A DNA stretch of 64,000 nt from Branchiostoma lanceolatum (lineage: Eukaryota > Chordata > Leptocardii > Amphioxiformes > Branchiostomatidae). Below, piece after piece: positions 52,601-63,876 of this stretch. Each line of letters opens with the position of its first letter. The first letter of the stretch is position 1. The position numbers were made by a program, and so were the translations under genes. The notes under the pieces are model-generated. The model worked only from the letters and a program-made list of their open reading frames with translations, was not told where the DNA came from and did no database searches. Where the stretch lies: the NCBI RefSeq assembly GCF_035083965.1, contig NC_089735.1, positions 11,186,001 through 11,250,000 on the forward strand. The letters are read 5' to 3'.

Positions 52601-55181
52601 AGGAGAATCTTGAATACATGTTAGGCAAATACATGTTGTTAAATTCTCGTAGAACTCTCGGGTACCTGGGACTCTACCCTCCCTCCACCCAAAGGACAAT
52701 AACTTTTCCTATGGTGTTATCTTACCATAGGAACCTTCCTAACTTTTTTTACATTACAATGTGTTGTCTTACCATAGGAACCTTCCTAACCTATTTTACA
52801 TTACAAAGTCGCTAATGCATGACTGTGTGATTTGCCATGTAAAAACCGGTTTTTCTAGTCATTGTATATTAAGTACTGGTTATTTCTGCTAGTTCACTTT
52901 AGTGACGCTGAAGAAGAGTGATGGATGTCACTCGAAACGTCTGGAAATAAATCTCCGAATATTTATCCAGTTGTATATAGTTTGAATTTCTCCTTATATA
53001 TTGTTTACCTGGATGTCTAACCTTCACAAACGCACATGTTGTTAAATGCTTATTATGATTTCTCCATTAACGGGTACCAGACTATTCAGCAATGGAAGTA
53101 ATTGAAGGAGTGAATAGAGCTAGTCTAGGGTGGATACCAGGCTTATAATGTCCAGATGACATCTAATTTAGATTCTAAATTGTGTTGTTTGTGTCCCAGC
53201 TCACTTGAAGGTGATGTGGACCATCTGTGCCATGGAGACTGCAGTGTATGGAGGCCGGTCAATCTGGTGTGACCTGTTTAGACCTGAAGACCTACAGGTC
53301 TGTTCCATCAACGTTGATATCTTTAGAATCTTTATTCTTTGCACAACTTGAAATGTCTGAATTGTGTCAATAATTTACATTCAATACAGCAGTACAAACA
53401 ATGGGTGTGAACATACTGGCAAACTTTTCCATTAAAGTCAAGCTAAATTTGAAACCTAAGAAATCATAGGATTGATGTTGCATTGCATGAACAATGCAAA
53501 AAGTAATTTCCATCTAGGAGCACATTGTATATCTTACCTGTTTTAACAAGGCTGTTGTTTGAATGCCCCTACAGGTGCTAGAGTATCTGTCAGATCTGAC
53601 TTCATACTGGAAGCATGGTTATGGGCACAGAGTGAACTACAGACCAGGGTGTAACCTGCTGCAGGAGATGCTCAAACCTATGGAGGGTTTTGTCTCAGGA
53701 AATAAAAGCAGGTAAGTACATGTACCATCCTCTTATGCCCAGCACCGCTTGTACTGTCCTGTGTTCTGTCCTTCTTGCTGTGTTAGCGCTGGCCCCAGCC
53801 AATCATGTTGTCGCTTACCTTCAAGAGGTAGCGTGATTGGCTGGTAACCTTCCCTCCATCAACAGGAGGGGGACTATCTGATTGGCTGATGACTCGCCAG
53901 TGCGAACACTGCAAGAAGAACAGATTGCAAATTAGGTGCACCAAGTCCGTTGTTTGACGTATCTACTGTACAAGCGTGAGACCTGGTCGGATGGTAAGCA
54001 CTAGTGCTGGGACTTTATGAAATTCTTTGTCAATGGTGCAAGTAATTTGGCACCATGAAATACTGTAAAACTAAAAAGTATCATAATGATACAGTATTTT
54101 TATAATCATGATTTTCATGGTTTACCTACTTGTTTAGGTGCTGGCATTTCCATTGTGTTGCTTCTATTGTTTCAACCGAGATACAGCAAATTGCTCATTC
54201 AATGGTGTAGCAAAATAGAGATGCCACAAATTAAAAGAATCTAGGGTCACATTATCTATTGTACCATGAACTACAGTGCTAAGCTGATGCCCTAAAGAGC
54301 CCCCTGTTGGCACTAAGCTGATCTGCAGCCCTCTCATTTGGGCAGTCTTTCATGCAGCTTAATCTTCTTTAGTCTAGATATCACTGACAACGTACAAGAA
54401 TCAAGGAAACAAATGTTCCTGTAAATCATTACGTGTTTGTAGTGGTTTTATTCTCGCTGCTTTCAGGATAGCTTCTCCACTGCAAATTTACAACACCACA
54501 AATTAGGCCTTTCCAATTCATTGCTGTGACAGAATGTTTTAATCAAACACGAACTTAATTAATACAGCTTGAAAAGTTCTTTTCCCCTTCTATTACGAAA
54601 TGAAGTTGCAACAAAAATGAATGAATTTACAGTAGTTGTGTTGCCCTGTGTAAAATCTAACTTACTGAAACATACCTGGAATATTAGAATTTAGCCATTA
54701 AGTTTATACAATATATGTCATATAATTTCGTTTTCTGCTCAGCTTGAGAGGACAGTTCCTGTTTGGCCACACCGACACGCTGGTTGCACTGTACAGTCTC
54801 CTGGGGTTATTCAAGGACAGGGCGCCTCTGAGGGCGGACAACTTCGCCGAACACAAGAACCGTGTTTTTCGTACGTCCCACATCTCTCCCTTTGGAGCTA
54901 ACCTCGCCCTCGTGCTGTACAAGTGTGACGGCGTCTCTCCATGTGACGAATCGGAACAAGGGAAACCTACCCAGGATGCACCACAAGGGTCACAGCCTGA
55001 TGACCCCGCAGGGTCAAAGTTCAGAGTGATGATGATGGTAAATGAACGAGTGGAACAGTTCCCGGGGTGGCATCAGGCTTCGTGTCCGTACGAGGTTGTC
55101 AGGATGTTGTACAAGGATGTTCTTGAACATTGTGAGGACTGGTGCAATATGAGCGGTAAAGAGAGCCATCCAGAGTTGTAA
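49606..55181 (+). CDS. MINPP1: Multiple inositol polyphosphate phosphatase 1-like
   Basis: Four exons, 49606-50440, 53200-53297, 53575-53711 and 54743-55181, join in phase to 502 aa (human 487). Residues about 9-39 look like a basic signal peptide, with cleavage near SQVSTQ. The histidine acid phosphatase nucleophile motif is RHGTRYP (92-98). Further matches to vertebrate MINPP1 are VLEYLSDLTSYWKHGYG and the C-terminal domain. Family members hydrolyse inositol hexakis- and pentakisphosphate in the ER lumen. Two oddities stand out. The acid motif, HAE in MINPP, is HTD here (FGHTDTL, 365-370), and the C-terminus is HPEL where human has SDEL for ER retention. Part of the N-terminal coding sequence contains a tRNA B box. 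The start at 49,606 could also be the Met eight codons in. Confidence 0.92.
50441..53199. other. MINPP1 intron 1
   Basis: This intron is 2.76 kb. It carries a short duplicated piece of exon-1-like sequence at about 51,183-51,215 (CGGAAATTAAAGACTGAAGC, also at 50,235), a foldback at 52,372-52,520, and a half-arm of the 17.2 kb foldback family at 52,910-52,985. No additional exon is required: exon 1 and exon 2 join in phase. Confidence 0.6.
52372..52520. mobile_element. Foldback element in MINPP1 intron 1
   Basis: GAGAGCAGAGG..GG(A)TGG..TACCTTCTTCTGA on the left pairs with TCAGAAGAAGGTA..CCAACCTCTGCTTG on the right, separated by about 50 bp. There is no coding capacity. Confidence 0.55.
53742..53928. 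mobile_element. Foldback element in MINPP1 intron 3
   Basis: TCTGTCCTTCTTGCTGTGTT then AGCGCTGGC on the left is inverted at GCCAGTGCGAACACTGCAAG then AAGAACAGA on the right. Two internal GATTGGCTG copies add a second, smaller inverted pair (CCAGCCAATCA). It is probably a MITE relative. Confidence 0.55.
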
Positions 55182-56842
55182 AACAAAAATCGTCAAATGT
55201 AGAAAATTGATTAGTTTGGTCAGTATTTTTGTAGACCATATCTATTATCGATATCATAACATATTCTGGTGCAATTGCTACAATTATTTGTAGTTGTTCT
55301 GTAAAAGAGCTAATATCAATAGTGTTTGTTGTTCTCAGGTAAAATGTTTCCGTCCTGTGTCAAGCAATAGGCCAACAGAAGGCAATCAAAAAAAGGCAGA
55401 AAAAGGTATTGAATCAGAATGTGAAAAAAGTGTAATAGCAGAAAGTGGCCATTTCTGTACTTTTTCTGTTGCACAGATTTTTTCAAATTATTGGACACTT
55501 AAGATGGCCTCTCCAATGAAGGCTAATTCTAATATAAGATATGATGTACTAATGTGACTGTGACATGAATCAGGTGTCTATCCTCAGGTGTCTATCCTTA
55601 AAGTCTTGTTGCACTTCTGGAGAAGTACATGTAAAGCCTTCTATGTACATGTATGTTTCCAAGATGTTTCAGAAATGTTCTACACAGCCTTTTTGAGATC
55701 TGTGGGCTATTTCCAGAATTCCAATATTATTGCATAGATTACATTTATATGGAAAAAAATAGTTAAAGGATGATAATGATATTGATGCTGGTACAGGTTG
55801 AAAAATGTAGAAGAAACCATATTTTGATTTGGTGCCCCTCCTTTGGACACTGTCTGCAGATAGTTGGGTAGATTACGGCCAGAATAAAAAGCAGATCAGA
55901 AAATGTTACGATTTTGTACCCAACATCTGCTTGAAGATTACAAGTAGTTAGTTTTAAGTGTCTTATACATGTCTGGAAAGAATATTGTGATGAAGTAATG
56001 TTGATTGTACTAACAGTGACGATATTGTTAAGTAAACTGTGGCGACTCAGAAATCCTGGAGAACGTAAGGCTAAAAATACAGGATTGTGCAGTTGGAAAA
56101 TGTTGTATTACAAAGTCAGTCTACTAAGTAGGCAGTGACATCAAGAATCTGCAAGGAGCCACTTAAAGATTCTGTGTTAGCTCAACACATGCAAGTAATC
56201 ACTGAACTTCATGTGGGTGATTTTCTTAACAAAAGTGTTGATATGAAATGTTGCCTTGTGCATTTTGTGACAAGTGTGATACCTCAGCTACAAGTACCAT
56301 GAATATTAGAAAACTGTGATGGTTATACATGGTTCAATGTTTGCAGTCATATGAATGTTAGTTTATATTGTATACTTGATAAAATATTTGTGTACTTCAG
56401 TGATAGGTGCAATTCTGTGTCAACAAATACTGTCCATTCAATGGATACTAAACTATTAGATAGAATAAATATTTCGTGCTGCTATAGGTATATATGTGCC
56501 ATTGTCCAAAGTACTGGTACAAATTGTTGTGCAAGCACAGCCCATCTCATTTTCAATATCTGTCCATTTTAAGGTAGAAAATGTCAAATGTTCACCCAAT
56601 GTCGCATTGGGCCGCAGGCACTGCATTGAATTAGCCTCTAGAAGGAAAGAGGAAAATGATAGGACCTATGTCGCAAATTAAAACTGTACTCCCTGGCCAG
56701 CTAATTCCTATGACATGTTATGTGTCTAATGTGCCAATATCTACTCTTTCCACCGACATGTGGAGCCTGGTAGAGGCTAGCGTTGCATGTCCAAATGAGT
56801 TACATCGCTCAAACGTAGATAAAAACAATTCCCTGTCGTCTG
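55182..56842. other. Convergent spacer MINPP1 / DNase I-like gene
   Basis: This AT-rich spacer contains the presumed 3' untranslated regions of both genes. I see no open frame with splice sites or homology. Confidence 0.6.
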
Positions 56843-58967
56843 TTAAACCATAGGCGTCGATATGCTAATCTCACAGCCGCCTTCGATGACGTCACACACT
56901 AACATTAATGTCAAGGTCTTATCCTCCTCGCCAAATGCTTTCTTGAAACGTGGTAAGATGTCCGGCGACAAGAAGTGCAGAACGATTTTAAGATCTTCGA
57001 TCTCCTTCTGAAGCTTGGAACCGTCTGGGAAGAACTTGGCCGCTAGAATTTTGCGAAGGTCGCCGGTCTCTGTGTATAGCGTTTCAACCTGAAAAATGTT
57101 AATAAACGCACTTCAATATCATTCTAAAAACAGTTTTGAACTTTCTAACGAGTTTAAAAGCGCCCACATTTTGGACCGTACAGCACCAGTCTTTGTCAAG
57201 GACAACCGAGAAATTTCCAACAAATTTGAAGTTTTGACTCTTAAAATGTCTTAGCATTATTTTCCTAAATACACCAACGATATAAATGTTATTTGGAAAC
57301 ATCTAGATAGAAATATGCTATAGTAGATATCTCTTATGGAATACATTTATTGTCACTATCAGGCAATCAGTTGTGGGGAACGACCAGCAACTTTCCAGAT
57401 GCTTTACATTTTGTTATATCATCAGGAATGCAAAGTTATCATGTAGGTACTAGGTGACTCACACGATAGTCCTCGAAAGTTTTGGAAAAAGTCGTAACCA
57501 AATGTGCCGGATCAGAGACAGAGGCCCGGGCATCATACAGCTTCAGGGACTGCTCACTCTCCACGCCTCTCAGGTTCCAGTGATCTATAAGGAGAAGATA
57601 CACCCGTGCATACATTTATAGTTCCGCCGGGTTGGTAAATCACTGGTTTACAAAGTTCTTCATAGTCGGAGAGCACAGCAGATACACCCATTGGATTTAG
57701 AAGGCCATATGCATCAGTAAATCTACAACAGTCATTAATTGGGATGAGGGGGATACAACCTCAGTCATGTTTGTGACCGCATTCTCCGCACTGCAGCAGC
57801 TGCAGTGTGAAGAAGAACTGGTCAGTACTGCCCTGAGGAAGGGGATCCGGACACTCGGGCGGTCACCGAAACTACGGCTAAGTCTCGACTCTAGATGTAT
57901 GCAAAGAACTTAACCAAAGAACCTACACCGTCAGTGGATGGCCTGAGTCAAGATATTGAAAAATACAGTTGTAAAGAAGGCATTGAAAGGACGGGGGAAA
58001 GTAGCGGAGAAGTAAGAACAGCTAAAGTCTATCCCACAGAGGCAAGACCGCTAAGAGACCGTTTTGTGTCAAAACGTTTGACTGGTCGCCCTCTCAATGG
58101 TCTTCCAGTGATCTCTCAATGATATTTCAATGATATCATTCCCAGTAATATATCCAAGGTCTCCTAACTATCTCACAATGGTCTTTCAATGATCTCAAAG
58201 ATCAACAATTTCAGTCTCTCATTGGTTGCCCGACGGTCTCTGTCCTGTGGAGATGACAATGGAGTCTAAAGAAAGAGAGAGTACCTACATGTAGGGCCGC
58301 GGGGGCACGTCAACATTATAAATGTGAATAACGCACCTTTTAAGCTTACTGCCGGCTGAATTTGAATTTCGATAGGATAGTGGTCACTGAGATCTTCCAC
58401 CTAAACACAAAAATGATGAATTAGTGTATTTTACAATAGGTCAACTTTAGTTCCAAACCATCATTGATTGATTAAGATTAAATACAGTGGCCGAATCGCG
58501 ATGTTATTTGTCATAGTAGTGATAAAACGTATAATGAACTGTCTAAATCTACACTGCCGGCCTAACACAGAATTTTCCATTTGTTGAAGTAAGGAAATAA
58601 GATCTTCACCAAGTCTCTGTCTAAGTCGAACGCCGTGTCGTACTCGAAGATTTTGCCGCTCTCCGGTATAAGGGCCCTTTTCAAATCCTGTCCGGCCAAT
58701 ACGAACCTTAGGTGTGGAAGGAAACATACAAGACTTTCAAAATTTGTTACACAGTTTGTAAAGCTTTAATCGATGGTTTTTCACCACAGAAATCATATAC
58801 ATATACATATATCTTGATGAAGAATCAAATAAGGCAATCGGACAGAGTTCACAACTCAAACAGTAAGCGCCTTCTAGCAGAACATGAGGAAACTGCACTG
58901 CAGAAACGCAAACGCACACACAAAAACACACACACACATACATACAAACACACACACAAACACAGAG

Positions 58968-58998
<31 letters not shown>

Positions 58999-61900
58999 GA
59001 GAGAGTCAGAGAGAGAGAGAGATAGAGAACCAAAACAATTCCTCAGTCCTTCGGGTCAAATAAAAAGGAACACATCTGTCGGTTACGTTTTAACGGCTGC
59101 TTGAATAGACGAAACCAACTTGTCTTTAGAATAGCCTGTACCTGTCGTAAGCACAGCCTAATTTGGCAAGCGTTGTGTCTACGTCATCCCCAATTGGCCA
59201 ATGGAATTTCGAGTTTGCACGCAGGTCCGATGCCTTCAGTTGTTTCCCAGTCACATAGTTGCACCCGGCTCTGAAATTGCCTGCGAACATCACGTTCTGC
59301 AGAACACAATGACATGCACATTATCATACGTATTCAAACTGAAGTTCACACAGGAAAATCCCACCGGTATTTGCAACACGACTAATACATTCTCGATAAT
59401 GACAAAGGACTAACTATAATCTAGAGAGGAAAAACTACTTTCGTCAGTGTAGAAAAGGTCATAATTGCAATCATCCATTCAATACTTAAACTAGAGTTCC
59501 ACGACCTCATATCTTCGCCAAATAATCTGAATTGTACCGACAGATGCAAGTACCAAATTACCGCCATTTACCAATATGACATTACATAGCCGTTTTTCTC
59601 AACGACCATTCAATTTAAGTCTTTATTTGCTTAAACAATATCTATCAATGTTCCCCTCTTTTTCAGTGGCTTGATATGCTACATGTCTGAAAGTCCTCTC
59701 ATGGAATGTCAATGACAGTTAGACATCCAGGTAATAAGAATTTTTCTGATTTATCTATTCGGCTGTAGAGAAGTACAGCCAGGGCTACCCAAAGGCTAAG
59801 GCTATTACGGGTTAGCCCTAGTAACTGAACAATATGCATACCTTGATACAAGCTTTCACAAAGACTAAAATACGACTTAAATGCATATAAACGCGCACAA
59901 ACATAGAACTCGGCGGATTTAAAAAAAATTCATTAATCATGCAAATTAGGTCCTGTTTGGCATAATTATCATCTTACGTCAATCATCAGATTCACTTTTA
60001 AATCTAGCTGTCTTCATACCAAACATAACAGATACATTTTAGTCCTTTCTTTTCAATTGCCCAGCTAGTAAGCTAGCTGTTGACCTATATTCAGGACGCC
60101 AGCTGTTGACCTAGATTCTGGACGCCAGATGTGTACTATCACATGCCGCGTACTATGGTGCAGCAGTGCTATACATTTTCCTCAATGATTACGTAAAGTA
60201 GGTCATGATCTGCATAATGAGCATATCATTATGTTAATCATCACCTAAGGTACGTATATACCAAATACAAGAATAATCCATTAATCACTGCTTGAGTTAT
60301 TCTCCTCAAAAGTTACAAACAAATAGGCCCACTGCAGTTTAAGGCAAGCTGCAAGGGGGCCCAAACTTACATCACTTACTCCCTGCCCCAAGATCTATCT
60401 ACCACTTAAAAATCATAACCATAGCACCTGCAAAAAATTTGACCACAAACTTTAAGCGGATTAATAAACTTTCCTCATTTATTATGCAAATTAGCTCCTG
60501 GTTTTCATAATATGAATTTGATTAGGTAAAACATAACCTAAGCTATTTACATGCCAAAAACCATGACGATCCGTCAACCCCTTCTTTAGTTATTCGCCTC
60601 CAAAGGTTTCAACAAAAACGCCAACTGTAGGTCCACAAAATCCGCTAGGGGGCCCAAACTTACACCACTCATTCCCTGTTCCAGACTCTATGTATTACTG
60701 AAAAATCATGAGCCTGGCACCTCCAGAAAATTCGACCTCAAACTTTAAAACTCAGCTGCAGTACCTATAATATCCGCTAGGAGGCCCATTATCGAACTTG
60801 ACCTTCCTCTTTGACACTACTACCTACCCACTAAATATCATGCACAGTCGTCAACAGCACTTTGAGTTATGCTGGCGACATACAAACCACACAAATACAA
60901 AGCCCGCTGCAGTACTGCAGGAAAGCGCCAGATGAATAATTTTCAAACTTGACCTTCGTTCCTACAACCGCTTCTGATCTACGAAAAATCATGAAGATCC
61001 ATCAACGTTTCCGTCACTTTTTTTGCCTACATACAAACACAGAAATACGCAAAGTCCGCTGCAGTACTGATAGAATAAGCCAGGTCAACGGTTTTCGAAC
61101 TTGACCTTCCTTTGCACAACCCCTACACACCTACTAAAAATCATAAAGATTCATTGAAGCTTTCTTGAGTTATACTCCTGACATACATACAGACCCACCC
61201 AACAGATTTTTCAACCAAAAACATAATCTTCCCCGAGTACAAGTACTCGGCGAAGATAATAACTATCATTGTTCACAGGATCTTATTTGTTTGAACATTT
61301 TAAAAGCACCATTCTATTGAACTAATGATATTGATGTTGTTTTCCGTAGTTCTGTGTCGTCTTTTCCCACCTTTATATTCCACTTTTCGTACACATCACT
61401 ATACACGTCGGCCAGGTGGTCTATTTCCTGTGCGGTGTCAGTGGCTGAGGGGAAAACTGCCACCAAGGCAACATCATCTAGCGCTGTGAAAACAACAGAA
61501 CAAGGCCTTCAGAGATGGCAGACTTCACCCCAGCACACAACCAGAGCCCATGACATACTGTAACCACACATATTGCTATACGGTATGAAAGACGTACACA
61601 CTTATGCGGACGAGCTAAAGCAACACTTCATTCCCTTTGGGCAAAGTACAGAGCAATGCAACATCGAAAAAGTTACAAAGAAACCACATGGAAGGACCGC
61701 ACGAAAATATACATACCAAATTAAGCTTCTCAATTAGTGCTGCGTAGCTAAACGTAACATCAGGTACGGGTACCCGAGTAATTTGAAAAATTAACATGTG
61801 TTTTTCTGAACTTCTTCAATGACAAAAACATAAACTGTTTTCAACTTGTCAGCATCTTTATTCAAAAAACATAACTAGGTTTCCTACCACCAAACTTCCT

Positions 61901-63876
61901 TGGCCTAAAATGCTACATGCTATCAAAACTCCCGGTCTGCCTGAATGATCTGTTGCATATTAGTTACGATGTTCCAAGGTATCACATAAGGTCAGGAGAT
62001 CAGTCACAAAATAAGCACATACTTGGTGTAAACTTATATCGGTACAGTACCGGTACTTTGTGATACGGTATTTTGGACCTGTACCGAATAAACTTTTGTG
62101 GTACAGTACCGGTACGCAGAACCGGTACGCAGTACTATTCTCAATATTAGCTGTCTCACTGGTCTTGGTATTCATTACTAGTTTTGTATTCTAGTAAGAT
62201 ACTTGAAGTCACAATAGCACATACCTGACAGCCCCTTGTCACAGCTTGTTTCATCACACGATGATTCTTGATATGTAATATAAACAGAACGCTTTTGTTG
62301 TTTTGAGTCCGACTGTATCTTTTCACGTATTGTGTGATCGTGATACAAAATCCATTTGTTGAAGACAGTTTTTATCTTATAATGCAATGTGATTTACGTG
62401 CGTTTCATACACATCAGTTACGTAAGGCGGTAAGGTAGTGTATAATGTCATACTATGCAAGAGGGTGCAAAAGGCAACGTTTCTTTTTCTACTACGCCTT
62501 CCTCTCTAACAATCATTACTCTGCACGCAGATTTTCAGGGGTAAAATCGTGACGGTTGGTTTCTGACCGGAGCTCAAGACCTGACAGTTAGGCCACTGTA
62601 GTAGTAGCTGGCTGCCAGAACACGGGTCATATGAGAGGAAGGTACTGATTGGAGACTAGCTTGGGACCGCATGGTTAGATCTTGGGCCCAGTGAAATATC
62701 GTCACGAATTTTCTAAAAGATCTTGGATCTTGAATCTGATTGGAGATCATCGATTGATTATTTATTATTGAGATTGTTCTAATTGTACATAACGTTACAT
62801 ACCCGTGTCTTGCAATGAAAACCGCACAATGAATGGCGCTCTGTCGAAAACCCTGGCATCGCCGTCCAGTCCGTAATAATAGGAGTCCGTCATCACCACT
62901 CCTTTGTCAACCCTGATGATGAGAAAAACATCGTTCATGAGACACGTGCTGCCCAACCCCTGTCTTCTTTAACTATAATCGAACAAACCAGAATGAACGA
63001 ATACCGATTTTCATCATGTTTACCTTCACGGAATGGACACATTGTTTTTGCTCCGTTTCTTCTTCCTCTGACATGGACCAGACGTCAGTCAGCAGACACC
63101 TTGTGGTGTTCGATTACATCATGAAGCAAGTGGCAGGACAGAGCTGGAGGGGCTGGTCAGTCCCGGTACAGACACGTTTGGATGGGGGTACAGACACTTT
63201 TGCACGGAGGTACGGACACTTTTGCGCGGGGGTACGGACACTTTTGGATATGGGGACGGGCACCTTTGGATGGGGGTACGGACACTTTTGGATAGGGGGA
63301 CGGGCACCTTCGGATGGGGGGACGGACACTTTTGGATAGGGGGACGGACACTTTTGGACGGGGGTACGGACACTTTTGGATGGGGGTGCGGACACTTTTG
63401 GACGGGGGTACGGACACTTTTGGATGGGGGTACGGACACTTTTGGATGGGGGTACGGACACTTTTGGATGGGGGCACGGATACTTTTGGATGGAGTCACG
63501 GACACTTTCGTATGGGGGTACGGACACTTTTGGATGGGGGTACGGACACTTTTGGATGGGGGTACGGACACTTTTGGACGGGGGTACGGACACTTTTGGA
63601 TGGGGGTACAGACACTTTCGGATGGGGGTACGGTCTGGTCACCATACATTATTATTTGATCAAGAACAAACAATTATAGCAGAAGTTTGTTAAGTTAGAC
63701 CATGTGAAAGTAGCAAATGCATGTTGCCTTTCTAGATTAGTTATGTGTTTTACAATATCATTTATGGGTTTATTAGGACTTTTTTTTACCTGTATATGAA
63801 GGCGAACTGCTCCCTCGGCACTATTCCTACCCTTTTGCTGACGATGATGCCGTAGTCTTCGTCTTCAGCCATATTC
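56843..63876 (-). CDS. DNase I family protein, probably inactive, 5' end outside window
   Basis: Eight exons: 63876-63790, 62912-62803, 61483-61371, 59296-59142, 58706-58610, 58400-58337, 57584-57463, 57088-56843 (stop TAA), all in phase, giving 330 residues of the C-terminal part. The DNase I order is clear: FAFIYR, DSYYYGLDG, FDRAPFIVRFS, AQEIDHLADVYSDVYEKW, FAGNFRAGCNYV, IGDDVDTT, CAYDRFVLAG and LSDHYPIEI. However, the segment matching LHAAPGD is VFPSATD, so catalytic His134 is replaced by Phe, and MGDFNAGC is AGNFRAGC, so Asp168 is Asn and Asn170 is Arg. The second catalytic His (SDHYP) and the DTT Asp remain. After the fold comes a 122-residue extension with no family I recognise. Intact frame and splice sites argue against a pseudogene. 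Exons carrying the Glu39/Glu78 equivalents lie beyond the right edge. Confidence 0.85.
58914..59028. repeat. (CA)n/(GA)n compound microsatellite
   Basis: An interrupted ACACAC run passes into a long GAGAGA/GAAAGA run in the intron between the fourth and fifth visible DNase I-like exons. Confidence 0.9.
59640..61262. repeat. Long interspersed repeat with 3' hairpin
   Basis: Several diverged units share ATTATGCAAATTAG, CCAAAAATCATGA(C)(C/G)ATCC(A/G)TC, GAGTTAT, and (T/C)GCTGCAGTACT. Some blocks match 17,750-18,420. The stretch ends in the palindrome CCGAGTACAAGTACTCGG (61,233-61,250) followed by CGAAGATAATAA. No reverse transcriptase frame is visible. It may be a non-autonomous or decayed non-LTR element. 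Confidence 0.5.
61484..62802. other. Intron with palindromic GGTACC-type repeats
   Basis: The intron between the second and third visible DNase I-like exons holds a copy of the dispersed GGCAGACTTCACCCC motif (61,517) and a cluster of ACCGGTAC palindromes (about 62,037-62,137). No exon was found. Confidence 0.6.
63160..63635. repeat. 22-bp minisatellite, about 21 copies
   Basis: The unit GGACACTTTTGGATGGGGGT plus AC repeats head to tail with few substitutions. Because 22 is not a multiple of three, every frame reads the same 22-residue superperiod, and most frames on both strands stay open. It lies in the intron between the first and second visible DNase I-like exons. Confidence 0.95.

Noticed and set aside
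58338..58350. Alternative donor (GCA|GTAAGC) for the DNase I-like SDHYP exon
   Set aside because: It would leave the next exon in a frame that hits a stop at once. The donor at 58,337 keeps the phase.
63114..63693. Several long overlapping open frames on both strands
   Set aside because: They are products of the 22-bp minisatellite, whose unit length lets all frames stay open. The region is an intron.
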